A stretch of 64,000 bases of DNA from Nodularia sp. NIES-3585 (GCF_002218065.1 NZ_BDUB01000001.1:3968720-4032719); one strand, 5' to 3'; positions 45,269 through 59,135 are shown, counted from the first letter of the stretch. Translations and numbers: made by a program. Notes: generated from the letters alone by a model not told the origin.

Positions 45269-47002
45269 ATGATGACAAATATCGCACCTGCCGTTGTGGT
45301 ACTGGGTCAAAACAGTGTGCCAGTAGCCCGCCAAATAATCAGCATTCTGCCAGGGGCGACATTATATGGTTTGGCAGGTCGCACATCTGAGGTTGATGTC
45401 AGCTTCACGAAATTTGGTGACACACTGCGCCAGTTGTTTGCCGAGGGAACGCCATTAATTGGTATTTGTGCTGCTGGTATCCTGATCAGAACAATAGCAC
45501 CGATGCTTTCTGATAAAAAACAGGAACCGCCAGTATTAGCCGTAGCTGAAGATGGTAGTGCTGTGGTTCCGCTTTTGGGTGGACTGAATGGCGTGAATGA
45601 TTTGGCGCGACGCATTGCTGAGGTACTTGATGTTAAACCTGCAATCACCACCACAGGTGATATTCGCTTCCGCACAGCGTTATTATCTCCGCCGCCTGGA
45701 TATCATTTAGCTAATCCAGATGATGCAAAGAAATTTATCTCAGATTTATTAGCTGGGGCGCAAGTTAAGCTCGAAGGTACAGCGCCTTGGTTGAGTAATA
45801 GTCAACTACCCATAGACCCCAATGGCGATTTGACCATCGAGGTTACAGAAAGATTAGTGACTTCTGCACCCAACCGTCTGGTTTATCACCCAGCAACTAT
45901 AGCGATCGCGATCGCCATCAGTGATACCCTTGATGTAGCTTTAGTACAACAGCTGTTAGCAGATGCCGAACTTTCCCCCGCATCAGTAGCAGGAATATTT
46001 GCACATATCACCCTAGCCACAAATCCAGCTATAAAAGCCATTGCCAACGCCTTTAAAGTACCTGCCCGCTTTTTTACCTCAAATCAATTAGAAAACTTGA
46101 CATCACAAGGTTATAGCCCCCTCCAAGCTATAGCCCTCACCGCCACAGGTTCATCTCCCTTATCCTCCTCATCTCCCCACCTAGCCCTCGCCATTGCTCC
46201 CACACCCATTGATCCCAACACTATCGGTCAAGCACAGGGACGGTTAGCAATTATTGGCACTGGGCCAGGTGGTTCAAAGTGGATGTCTCCAGAGGTGACA
46301 GAAATACTCAAATCTGCAACTGATTTAGTGGGTTACAAAACATACATTAATTTAATTGGTTCTCTAGCTGATGGTAAACGACGGCACGAGTCAGACAACC
46401 GTGAAGAAATTGCACGGGCAACAATGGCTCTGGATTTGGCAGCAGAGGGGCGATATGTAGCAGTAGTTTCTTCTGGTGATCCTGGGATATATGCAATGGC
46501 TGCGGCTGTATTTGAGGTATGCGATCGCAACCCCAAACCGGAATGGGAAAGTATAGATATTCATGTTGCACCGGGGATATCAGCCATGCAGGCGGCTGCT
46601 GCGGCCATTGGTGCGCCATTGGGGCATGACTTCTGCGCGATTTCCCTGTCTGATATTTTAAAACCTTGGTCAATTATCGAACAACGAATTGCTGCGGCTG
46701 CTGAAGCTGATTTTGCGATCGCCTTTTATAATCCTGTTTCCAAAGAGCGCACTTGGCAACTAGCAGCAGCGCAAAATATTTTACTGCAATATAGAACACC
46801 AGATACCCCAGTAGTATTAGCAAGAAATCTCGGCAGACCAGGACAGATGGTGAAAGTAATCAAACTTGACCAGTTAACACCAGATTCAGCCGATATGCGG
46901 ACAGTTATTTTAGTTGGTTCCAGCCAAACCCGAACAATTCAACGCAGTGATGGCAGTATTTCCGTTTATACACCAAGAAGATACACTGAAGAAAAGATTT
47001 GA
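45269..47002 (+). CDS. cobJ: CbiG-CobJ fusion: cobalamin protein CbiG and precorrin-3B C17-methyltransferase
   Basis: 577 residues. The first ~250 are CbiG-like (GTPLIGICAAGILIRTIAP; AVAEDGSAVVPLLGGLNGVNDLARRIAE; then a C-terminal CbiG subdomain with ATNPAIKAIANAF and VPARFFTSNQL). From ~325 on is CobJ/CbiH (LAIIGTGPGGSKWMSPEV, VVSSGDPGIYAMAAAVFEV, VAPGISAMQAAAAAIGAPLGHDFCAISLSD). CobJ contracts the ring by methylation at C-17. The CbiG part belongs to the oxygen-independent route, so the fusion with CobG also present is notable though common in cyanobacteria. A proline/serine-rich linker (~298-320) joins the halves. Confidence 0.93.
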   Translation: MMTNIAPAVVVLGQNSVPVARQIISILPGATLYGLAGRTSEVDVSFTKFGDTLRQLFAEGTPLIGICAAGILIRTIAPMLSDKKQEPPVLAVAEDGSAVVPLLGGLNGVNDLARRIAEVLDVKPAITTTGDIRFRTALLSPPPGYHLANPDDAKKFISDLLAGAQVKLEGTAPWLSNSQLPIDPNGDLTIEVTERLVTSAPNRLVYHPATIAIAIAISDTLDVALVQQLLADAELSPASVAGIFAHITLATNPAIKAIANAFKVPARFFTSNQLENLTSQGYSPLQAIALTATGSSPLSSSSPHLALAIAPTPIDPNTIGQAQGRLAIIGTGPGGSKWMSPEVTEILKSATDLVGYKTYINLIGSLADGKRRHESDNREEIARATMALDLAAEGRYVAVVSSGDPGIYAMAAAVFEVCDRNPKPEWESIDIHVAPGISAMQAAAAAIGAPLGHDFCAISLSDILKPWSIIEQRIAAAAEADFAIAFYNPVSKERTWQLAAAQNILLQYRTPDTPVVLARNLGRPGQMVKVIKLDQLTPDSADMRTVILVGSSQTRTIQRSDGSISVYTPRRYTEEKI

Positions 47003-47009
47003 TACAAAT

Positions 47010-47114
47010 ATGATGACTAATGAAAAACAAGCTAAAAAGATTGTTAACAAATTTAGGGAATTATTTTTCCGTGAAATTCATACCACACCTCTTGGTACAT
47101 ATTTTGAAGATTAG
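47010..47114 (+). CDS. Possible small peptide, 34 aa
   Basis: Starts 7 bp after the cobJ stop and reads MMTNEKQAKKIVNKFRELFF... to a TAG at 47112-47114. An overlapping 60-codon frame (47020-47202) is less protein-like. No clear ribosome-binding site is seen, so it may be a fragment. Confidence 0.25.
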   Translation: MMTNEKQAKKIVNKFRELFFREIHTTPLGTYFED

Positions 47115-47305
47115 ACTCATCCGAAAACTCGTAAGCAAATATTTACAAGGCTTTGAGACCAGTCCTTGCAGATTCTGTTTCAACGAAGAAATCAGAGTTT
47201 GATATAGTCACTGATAGTTTAGAGCAGAAAAATACATAATCTTGTCCGATGCAAACATAATTTTTAATTAAATGGTTAGTACACTGAGACATCTCAGTAT
47301 ATGGC

Positions 47306-47414
47306 TAAGGGACTTCCAAAGAATAAATTATCCCAGAAAAATTAATAAACAAGATTTTTCAATAATGATTATCATTATCTTGTATGGGATGTTTTATTTT
47401 TTGGAAGTCCCTTA
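47306..47414. mobile_element. 109-bp MITE with 30-bp terminal inverted repeats and TA ends
   Basis: Left end TAAGGGACTTCCAAAGAATA, right end the inverted TAAGGGACTTCCAAAAAATA; 27 of 30 terminal positions match. The outermost TA on both sides fits a TA target duplication as used by IS630/Tc1-type transposons. It has no coding capacity, so it must be moved in trans. Confidence 0.85.
47362..47378. promoter_or_regulatory. Fur-box-like palindrome inside the MITE
   Basis: ATAATGAT-T-ATCATTAT, a perfect 8-1-8 inverted repeat. With flanking bases it agrees with the 19-bp E. coli Fur box at 17 of 19 positions. It may be a coincidental property of the element's AT-rich centre. Confidence 0.45.
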
Positions 47415-47694
47415 ACCTGCGAATAGTAGCTCCTTCACCGTCAGAAAATCCAGTTATACAAGACTTCAGCAGCAACGGAAACCTGAATTAAGTACTATGG
47501 TTAAATCTAGTTTGTAGCGACTGTTTTGAATGTCAAGAGATCGCTACAAATTTCTAGCAGTATGTATGGTTTATTTTTGTTGTATTTTAATGATTTTGGA
47601 GATGATATGTAACAATAAGATTTTCAAAAATATCTGTTCAATATAACTTTGATAATGGTGATGAATTTGAAATTGCTCTTTGTGAATCAAAAAT

Positions 47695-47732
47695 AACAAA
47701 ACCTCCTCTAAATAAATAGAGAAGGCTTTGTT
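47695..47732 (-). terminator. rRNA operon terminator
   Basis: On the minus strand AAGCCTTCTCTA and TAGAGGAGGTT form a hairpin followed by TTGTTATTTTT, just past the 5S gene. Confidence 0.75.
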
Positions 47733-47746
47733 GTTGTAAATATTAA

Positions 47747-47865
47747 ACCTGGCATCGAGCTATTTTTGCGTAGGGCTACCCCTAAACTATCGTTGCCGCA
47801 GCAGCGTTTCACCTCTGAGTTCGGGAAGGTATCAGTGTGGTTCCACCGCGCAATAGACACCAGGA
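47747..47865 (-). rRNA. rrf: 5S ribosomal RNA
   Basis: The minus strand begins TCCTGGTGTCTATTGCGCGG and ends GCTCGATGCCAGGT, with the conserved CCCGAACTCAGAGGTGAAAC core. About 119 nt, which is the expected size. It lies about 126 bp after the 23S gene. Confidence 0.95.
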
Positions 47866-47991
47866 AAGATTGGCGATTTTAGATTTGGGATTTTAGATTG
47901 AAGGTATGAATCCAAAATCTAAAATCTAAAATCTACAAAACCCTGAAGGCTGCACAGTAACGCGAAATAATCAGCGATTCACACAATCATG

Positions 47992-50822
<2,831 letters not shown>

Positions 50823-51172
50823 ACAATTACATTGGTGTTCTTTCTGCAAACTTTTTTTTGTTCTGTTTACTTCTTTCTTTGCACTGGTTTTATTCAGGAC
50901 TCAGTCAGAAAGCACTCAGGACTCTAATTCGTCTGCCTGCTTTTTTTCGCGTTACTATGCAGTTTTCAAGGTTCTGGCTGGATAATCACCCAGCAGTCTG
51001 GCTTGATGCCATGTTGCTGAATTTCTCTTCCAAATCAAATTCAAATGTTTATGAATGAACTGAACCAAAAATACTTTGAAAGCTTTTACTAATTCTCGAA
51101 CGACCTAGGAATGACCAACTCAGTATCTAATCACAATGTGTTTTCGATGTTTGAGTGGATTCGGTCTCCCTA
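50823..51172 (-). other. 16S-23S spacer without tRNA genes; boxA-like element
   Basis: About 350 bp. The minus strand contains GAACCTTGAAAACTGCATAG (50974-50955), the conserved antiterminator/boxA-type segment of cyanobacterial spacers, and a D1-like CCTAGGTCGTTCGAG near 51100. I find neither tRNA-Ile nor tRNA-Ala sequence. Confidence 0.85.
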
Positions 51173-52661
<1,489 letters not shown>

Positions 52662-52842
52662 GTTGTGCTTAGAGTTTTATCTGAAACAACTTGTTGTTTC
52701 AGAATCCTGTGAATTTTTTTGATTAACGTTTGGGTTTTCTTCCCAAACTAAATCTTCTTGACGAGGATTGGTTTTTATTTAGCTTTCAAAGTATTTTGTT
52801 TTCACGGTTCAGGTGTTGCGGCTCTCGCCTTGGCACTTATTT

Positions 52843-52871
52843 AAGATAACAACTCTATCTGGTTTGGTCAA
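52843..52871 (-). promoter_or_regulatory. rRNA operon promoter
   Basis: On the minus strand TTGACC (52871-52866), a 17-bp spacer and TATCTT (52848-52843), about 180 bp before the 16S 5' end. This is a good sigma-70-type promoter in the expected place. Confidence 0.7.
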
Positions 52872-52979
52872 GGGGTAAAGCAAAGTTTTTTTTGATGTGC
52901 CGACTCTTGGTGTCGTTTGCCATGCCCAGAGCCTAGTTTGCACAATTTAGCCTAACTCTGAAGCCGGTCATATCTTGCA

Positions 52980-53080
52980 CCAGACGACTAGAAGTCACGG
53001 CTACACAGGCAAAACCCCCCTACGTGGGTTGAAAACCTTGATTTTCTTGAGTCCGCGCAGGCAGACTAAGTTTGTATATC
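52980..53080. repeat. Dispersed intergenic repeat block
   Basis: Contains CTAGAAGTCACGGCTACACA, an inverted near-copy of the block at 18908-18930, a CCCTACGTGGG hairpin and a CCGCGCAGGCAG segment as at 18870. These recur together in the spacer before menE. No gene is seen between 52662 and 53344. Confidence 0.65.
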
Positions 53081-53344
53081 GGTGATTTCCAATCGCTAGG
53101 ACTAGGTGCAAGATGTGAGGATACATAAGAGTGCGTTAATTTTTTGCTCTTCCAAAAACAAATATCCAGATGTATGTTCGCGTAGCGGCACGTAGTGCGG
53201 ATGCCAAATTTTTCTGGAAAAACAGTAAGTATCTTGATCATTGATGCTGTGAGCAAAATCAAAGCTTGATAAATAACACATATATATGATTTTGCCAGAG
53301 AAAGATTTGGTTCTAGGGAATCGGGACTCCTGCTGTAGGAGAAA

Positions 53345-53530
53345 ATGTCAGACAAAATAGAACTACGGAGTTTTGGAGGCTATTCTGATGAATTTGCCAG
53401 ATCGGTCTGTCTACAGGTTGGGGTAGTTCACAGTGGCAATAGCTGCGCTGATGGTGGAGCGGGGCGTGAGCCACTGCTGAATCTAAACCGATTTGCTTCA
53501 GGTTTTCGAGTAATCAATAGTAATTCATAA
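53345..53530 (+). CDS. Possible small protein, 61 aa, unknown
   Basis: Starts MSDKIELRSFGGYSDEFARS after a good AGGAG site and is followed 18 bp later by a strong terminator. No family or domain is recognised. The C-terminal half (FASGFRVINSNS) looks ordinary, with no signal peptide. The ribosome-binding site and terminator are the main support, and it could still be chance. Confidence 0.4.
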   Translation: MSDKIELRSFGGYSDEFARSVCLQVGVVHSGNSCADGGAGREPLLNLNRFASGFRVINSNS

Positions 53531-53548
53531 GTTTTGAATGTGACTAAA

Positions 53549-53593
53549 AAAAATAGCGATCGCCTGAGTGTATTTTGTGTGATCGCTATTTTT
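53549..53593. terminator. Bidirectional terminator
   Basis: Perfect 13-bp stem AAAAATAGCGATC / GATCGCTATTTTT with a 19-nt loop between the small plus-strand frame and the convergent DUF3386 gene. T tracts lie on both sides. Confidence 0.85.
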
Positions 53594-53625
53594 ACATTTA
53601 AAAATCGAGGTTAAGTAGCCACAGA

Positions 53626-54267
53626 TTACAACAGTTTCAGGTTCGAGAACACGAACTCTTGAGTTGAAACTTTTCCTGCTGTTTCAGTGCGAATCTCCCG
53701 ACGATTTAAAATGAAATATTCACCAACTTTTTGGTATTCATCGGTGAACTCACTTCTACCACCTTTTTGTTCGCCTGTTTTAGGATCATGGTATACAGAG
53801 TCATAGGTGTGAGACAAATAACCGGCTCCAGTATCATGACTGCTGAAAGTGTCAATGGTCACATAAGTACCGTGGATTAAACGATGAACGTGGCAAACTT
53901 CATTATTGCGAACTTTATATTTATCGCCTTCACCTTTACCACCAACTAAAATTTCAGTTGCTCCAGTTTCGTCGGTGTTACCGTAGCTGAATTGATTAGC
54001 ACTATGGGTATCTTCAAAGCTACGACGGACGCGGTGAATGGCAATTTCCCAAGCCTGACCGTGGATGGCTTTTTTTGCTGACTCATCTTCTACGTCCAAG
54101 ACTTCGGCCTTCAGGTCACCGTCAATAACTACTTTACCTGTAAATACTTGGTGATCATATTTATACGTAATATCTGCGGTGTAACCTGGAAAAGTCTTGT
54201 CCCAAGTGTAGCGATTTTCATAAGCAGCCCGGAAAAGTTCCTGAGCAGAAAGTTTTGTAATTGTCAT
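53626..54267 (-). CDS. DUF3386 family protein
   Basis: 213 residues, no signal peptide or membrane helix. The start is MTITKLSAQELFRAAYENRY, followed by YTADITYKYDHQVFTGKVVI, AIHRVRRSFEDTH and a C-terminal EYFILNRREIRTET with QEFVFSNLKLL. This matches my recollection of DUF3386, a family shared by cyanobacteria and plastid-bearing plants, of unknown function. It shares an intergenic region with the divergent GAF-LuxR regulator. Confidence 0.8.
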   Translation of the reverse strand: MTITKLSAQELFRAAYENRYTWDKTFPGYTADITYKYDHQVFTGKVVIDGDLKAEVLDVEDESAKKAIHGQAWEIAIHRVRRSFEDTHSANQFSYGNTDETGATEILVGGKGEGDKYKVRNNEVCHVHRLIHGTYVTIDTFSSHDTGAGYLSHTYDSVYHDPKTGEQKGGRSEFTDEYQKVGEYFILNRREIRTETAGKVSTQEFVFSNLKLL

Positions 54268-54369
54268 CAGCTTCTCCTAGCGTGATTAGCTATATTAGCG
54301 TTTTATCTTGGCTAGTATTAGCATAGAAGTAAATATGAAGCTTCGCATAGTCCCCAAGTGGGTACACTT

Positions 54370-55044
54370 ATGCCTAATTCTCTTTACGTTGTATTTCAAG
54401 CGATCGCTAATGTCAACAACGAGCAGCAACTACGACTGGCTCTCATGGATAAAATTGGTGAGTATTTTGGCGTGCAACATTGCGGTATTTATCTGATTGA
54501 TGAACAGCCCAGTGAAGAACTCAATGTTCAGGCTATTCCCGCAGTATGTATGGAGAATAACCCAGTCGGGCGCTATGTGGTGGAACGGCACGCTCCCGCC
54601 CATGAGCAATTAATATTATCACCAGGAGATTGGAAACATTTCTGTTCGCGTCAAGACCATGAACACGTGATGACTGGGCCGATTGTTTGCGATGGTCGTT
54701 TGGTGGGGACGTTAAACTTAGCTCGCGATCAAGGAACTGAAGCCTTTAATGCTGATGATCTAACTGATTTAAGCGCTTTGTGCATTCACTTATCAGCCAA
54801 ACTTGCCACTCTCAGAGCGAAAGACGCAAAAATATCTAATTCGCTGTTAGTAAGTCCGTTAACCGCGCGTGAGCTAGAAATTGCTGAGTTGGTAGCACAG
54901 GGGTTAACGAATGCGGAAATTGGTGGCAGACTGTGGATAACGCAAAATTCTGTCAAGCAAGCTTTAAAAAGGATGTTTCGTAAGCTTGGTGTTTCAGCTC
55001 GGACTGAAATGGTGGCAAAACTACATTTGATCTCCCTGAATTAG
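54370..55044 (+). CDS. GAF-domain LuxR-family transcription regulator
   Basis: 224 residues from the ATG at 54370; the frame extends to a GTG at 54358. Residues ~5-150 are a GAF-like sensor (YFGVQHCGIYLIDEQ; GPIVCDGRLVGTLNLARDQ). Residues ~160-224 are the LuxR helix-turn-helix: LTARELEIAELVAQGLTNAEIGGRLWITQNSVKQALKRMF in two adjoining pieces. The sensor has Cys residues at ~37 and ~58; whether they sense redox is unknown. A 30-bp palindrome repeat lies 17 bp after the stop. Confidence 0.88.
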   Translation: MPNSLYVVFQAIANVNNEQQLRLALMDKIGEYFGVQHCGIYLIDEQPSEELNVQAIPAVCMENNPVGRYVVERHAPAHEQLILSPGDWKHFCSRQDHEHVMTGPIVCDGRLVGTLNLARDQGTEAFNADDLTDLSALCIHLSAKLATLRAKDAKISNSLLVSPLTARELEIAELVAQGLTNAEIGGRLWITQNSVKQALKRMFRKLGVSARTEMVAKLHLISLN

Positions 55045-55061
55045 ATATTGCCCATAAAGAA

Positions 55062-55091
55062 TGTAGAGACTTTCCGTGGAACGTCTCTACA
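55062..55091. repeat. 30-bp palindromic repeat
   Basis: Starts TGTAGAGACTTTCC and ends GGAACGTCTCTACA. It may serve as a transcript end for the regulator gene. Confidence 0.85.
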
Positions 55092-55118
55092 ATGGTTTGA
55101 CCACGACTTTGTTTAATC

Positions 55119-55520
55119 TTAAGAGCGAGGGGCGTTGAAGACTTCCCAGGCGGCTTTTGCAGCATCTTGCAGGCGATCGCTAAAATCTGTAATTTCTTTA
55201 ACTAGCAAGTGCCAATTTTTCTCTGTTTCTTCTTGCATGGTAGTCCAAGAGTTCTCCAAGCGATCGCGCGAAATTAGTTTTTCCCGTTCAATGGCTTCTC
55301 TGGCTTGGCGCACAGCATTTAAATAAGTTTCACGGGTGAGAGTACCTGCTGAATCCGCCTCTGTTTGAGCGCGTCTTTTCAGGGCTTCAATCAACGCTTT
55401 AGTTTCACGCTTAATTTCATCAGTTTCACCAGCCATCTCAGTTTCTACCATTTCGTCAGTTTGAGGGCTGATTTCTACAATTGCTGTAGATTCTTTAGGT
55501 TCGTTGTTGTTAGCACTCAT
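55119..55520 (-). CDS. Cyanobacterial coiled-coil protein, 133 aa, unknown function
   Basis: Acidic N-terminus (~1-35), then an almost wholly helical stretch (IKRETKALIEALKRRAQTEA; TLTRETYLNAVRQAREAIER; SWTTMQEETEKNWHLLVKEI) with amphipathic heptads. No signal peptide or membrane segment. I recall such proteins as conserved in cyanobacteria without an assigned function. The gene lies between the regulator and the protease and has its own start (ATG 55520). Confidence 0.7.
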   Translation of the reverse strand: MSANNNEPKESTAIVEISPQTDEMVETEMAGETDEIKRETKALIEALKRRAQTEADSAGTLTRETYLNAVRQAREAIEREKLISRDRLENSWTTMQEETEKNWHLLVKEITDFSDRLQDAAKAAWEVFNAPRS

Positions 55521-55688
55521 AATTTAAATATCCTTAGTTGCAAAACTTCTATTTCTGATGGAAACTACAGATGCAGTTTCTTGACCAAACTTAGACATTT
55601 TCGGAATCTCTTGTAGGTTAAGCAAGATGCCCAACTTAATCATGGAAGTTAAATCTGCGATAACTTAATATGTTCTTGTTGGCAATTC

Positions 55689-56537
55689 TTACTCTAATTT
55701 TAGTAATTCTTCAACTCGTGCTTCCGTAGCCGGGTGACTAGAGAATAAATTACCCAAAAATTTACCCGAAATCGGATTAATAATCAATAACGGTTCAAAA
55801 GCAGGGTTGGCATTTAAAGGTAGTTGTCTGGCTGTGGCTTCTAACCTTTGCAGCGCCTTAGCTAAAGCACGAGGATTACCAGTCAATCGAGCAGCACCTG
55901 CATCAGCGGAAAACTCCCGTGTGCGCGAAATTGCTAGTTGAATAATTGTGGCAGCTATTGGTGCAAGTATCACTGTTAACAAAACACCGAAAATATTTCC
56001 ACCTCTGTTACCATCTCGTGAACCTCCACCACCAAACCATAAGCTGTAACTAACCATTTGTGCCAAAAACGAGATCGCCCCGGCAATTGTGGCAGCAACC
56101 GCTTGTGTGAGAGTGTCACGATTAGTAATGTGAGTCAGTTCGTGAGCAATTACGCCTTCGAGTTCATCATCTGGTAGTATATTCAAGATGCCTTCGGTAA
56201 CAGCTACAGCAGCGTGTTCTGGATCGCGTCCCGTAGCGAAAGCGTTAGCAGTTTGGCTAGGAACAATGTAAACTCCTGGCATGGGAATATTGGCGCGTTG
56301 AGACAATTCTCGTACCATACGATAGAGTCCCGGTGCCTGAGCTTCATTTACAGGGCGGGCGCGGTAAACTCTCAGGGCAATCTGATCGGATTGATACCAG
56401 GAAAACAAGTTTGTTGCTGCTGCTAAACCAATTCCGACAATTAAGCCGCCAGTACCGCCAATGATCCAGTAGCTAATGGCAATCAAAAGACCACTCAGAA
56501 CAGCTAGCAAAGCCACCGTTTTCAATTGATTGTTCAT
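55689..56537 (-). CDS. htpX: M48-family zinc metalloprotease, HtpX-like
   Basis: Inner-membrane protease of the membrane-protein quality-control type. The 282 residues start with two transmembrane helices (TVALLAVLSGLLIAISYWII; GLIVGIGLAAATNLF). The zinc motif is GVIAHELTHITN, with a downstream ligand Glu in SRTREFSADAGAARLTG. A second hydrophobic pair lies between (~145-205) around a glycine-rich loop GGGGSRDGNRGGN. The length and order fit HtpX. Confidence 0.92.
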   Translation of the reverse strand: MNNQLKTVALLAVLSGLLIAISYWIIGGTGGLIVGIGLAAATNLFSWYQSDQIALRVYRARPVNEAQAPGLYRMVRELSQRANIPMPGVYIVPSQTANAFATGRDPEHAAVAVTEGILNILPDDELEGVIAHELTHITNRDTLTQAVAATIAGAISFLAQMVSYSLWFGGGGSRDGNRGGNIFGVLLTVILAPIAATIIQLAISRTREFSADAGAARLTGNPRALAKALQRLEATARQLPLNANPAFEPLLIINPISGKFLGNLFSSHPATEARVEELLKLE

Positions 56538-56979
56538 AATTTTGCTCTCCCGCTAATGCTGCATGGGGTTTTTCGGACAACAGCATCACTTAAGTCGCAT
56601 TTTTATTCTATCTAGCTAAACTCAGATATTGGTGGAGAAAACCTCTCATCTTTAGTACGGATTTCCCGCTTAAACTTTGGCATAGTATTTACACTTATAC
56701 GAGCTATTTAGTTTTTATAGATACTTGTTTTCATAAGAAAATATGTATACTTTGCTAAAAAAGGGATATACTTTAATGGTAGCAACGATTATGTTTTCAG
56801 TGTTTTCTTGCAAAAGTCAGCTTAAAATATTCTGAGGCGATTAAATTAACATTAAATAGTTAAATTTGTCAATACCTTTTTAAATGATAGACTTCTTTGT
56901 GATCAAAGCTAAAACTCCATACTTAGTAATATCACAATATAATGTTTAACCAAGCAGCACGATTAAACGTGTATAAACA
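56538..56979. other. Intergenic, no gene seen
   Basis: AT-rich divergent spacer between htpX and a small plus-strand gene. No tRNA, hairpin with T tract or frame worth listing. Confidence 0.45.
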
Positions 56980-57267
56980 ATGCCAGATACTTCAAATTTA
57001 ATTTCAGAATTTGAAACATTATTTAGACAAAAATTAAAATTAAACAACTGTAAGCTGAAAAAGAAAAAGCAAGAGAATAATTATGAAATTATTACTCCAG
57101 CCAAAGATATTTTTTTAATGTCCTGGTGCGATTTTCCAGATATTAACTTGATATATCAGCCCATAGGGATACGCACACAGCAGACTATAGTTTATGAACG
57201 AGCCATCCGTTCCCACATTAATTTTTGTTTGAGTAGTATCCAGGATAATACACAGACTGCCGTATAG
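56980..57267 (+). CDS. Small hypothetical protein, 95 aa
   Basis: Reads MPDTSNLISEFETLFRQKLK, a lysine-rich segment (LKKKKQENNYEI), then FLMSWCDFPDINLIYQPIGI. I do not recognise it. Composition is like a short AT-rich accessory gene. Part of its coding sequence (57071-57117) is repeated downstream in a shortened second copy of the locus (57359-57450), so the region has been partly duplicated. Confidence 0.45.
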   Translation: MPDTSNLISEFETLFRQKLKLNNCKLKKKKQENNYEIITPAKDIFLMSWCDFPDINLIYQPIGIRTQQTIVYERAIRSHINFCLSSIQDNTQTAV

Positions 57268-57275
57268 AGTTGATA

Positions 57276-57450
57276 ATATTTGGGGTGGGTAGGACTCACC
57301 CTCAAGCATGACCAAAAAAGGATGTGGGGTTTAGGGTGTGGAAAGTCAGAAATAAAAAGCTAGAGAATAATTAGAAAATTATTACTCTAGCCAAAGATAT
57401 TTTTTTGAAGTTAAGAATGTTTGGAGTGGGTGTTAGCCACCCTCAAGGAT
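57276..57450. repeat. Partial, internally deleted duplication of the preceding gene region
   Basis: Block 57361-57406 repeats 57072-57117 (AGAGAATAATTA...GCCAAAGATATTTTTTT) with three differences. Block 57418-57448 repeats 57276-57304 (GGGTGGGTAGGACTCACCCTC against GAGTGGGTGTTAGCCACCCTC). The two blocks stand in the same order, but about 150 bp are missing between them in the second copy. Confidence 0.7.
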
Positions 57451-57452
57451 TA

Positions 57453-58403
<951 letters not shown>

Positions 58404-58540
58404 TCAGGCTTGGTTAGGTATAGTCAAACCATCACGAGCCGTACATTTGGGGCGAATTTTCCCACGTTTTTCCAGTTGAGAAACTGACACCTGGGGGTAA
58501 GCTCTCATCCATACATCACCTCTACCAAAAAGTTGCGTAG

Positions 58541-58814
58541 ATGCAGAGTGAAATTTTCAGGAAATCGCTCAAAAAATATTGCAAGTCCTACCAGATGCTT
58601 CGATGACGCAGCTTGAAAAAGCTTAACTCAAGCATTATCAGTTGTTGTAGTGTCCTAATTGGTTGCTCAAACCTTAAGAGTAGTTGCAGCAGGAATTTTA
58701 GTTTATGCAGAGTGCATCCCTGAACTACATAACCAACCAACATTGCAATTTACTCTCAATGGTCACTACAACTTTCCTGATTTTGCTGATTTTATGAACG
58801 CCAAAAACTTCTAA
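58541..58814 (+). pseudogene. Decayed small gene upstream of nifH
   Basis: Three collinear protein-like pieces in shifting frames: MQSEIF, then EIAQKILQVLPDASMTQLEK, then LTQALSVVVVS-stop (TAA 58656-58658) followed by VAQTLRVVAAGILVYAECIP and HYNFPDFADFMNAKNF-stop at 58814. They require at least two frameshifts and one stop. The family is not recognised. Divergent from nifH. Confidence 0.6.
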
Positions 58815-59135
58815 TTCAGTGAACTAGCCATATCATGAGTAATACAAGGAGATAAATCCTCGCCTAAAAGTGGCACTCCTGCGTCGGCATTTTCTGGGTG
58901 AAGTTTGACAATATGGTTAAATTCCTGGATAGTGTGGAACAGTATCAGCTCGGCTTGAACTTTTCGTTCCAACAGATCAGAATGCTATAACTTAGTTCGC
59001 GGTTGAAAATATTTTTCGCCGCTTGTCCTAAGTCAATCACCGTTCTAATTTCTATTGAATTGTTAAGTGTTACTAAAAGTCTTTCTTCCTAGACTCTAAG
59101 TTTAATTGCATCTGGAGGGTAATCCCAACTAGGTT
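58811..59135 (-). pseudogene. Second decayed gene, same strand as nifH
   Basis: The minus strand reads DYPPDAIKLRV-stop-EERLLVTLNNSIEIRTVIDL, then GQAAKNIFNRELSYS, a frameshift, then LERKVQAELILFHTIQEFNH and HPENADAGVPLLGEDLSP to a TAG at 58813-58811. It is protein-like throughout but interrupted. Unknown family. It ends tail-to-tail with the plus-strand relic, overlapping by about 4 bp. Confidence 0.55.

Larger units (their letters stand above)
47115..47694. other. Intergenic with MITE and hairpins
   Basis: About 580 bp between cobJ and the rRNA operon, containing hairpin ACTGAG/CTCAGT (47283-47298) and the 109-bp element below. No gene was seen in the remainder. Confidence 0.5.

Noticed and set aside
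50823-51172. tRNA-Ile or tRNA-Ala in the rRNA spacer
   Set aside because: No T-arm or anticodon-arm sequence of either tRNA is present on the minus strand.
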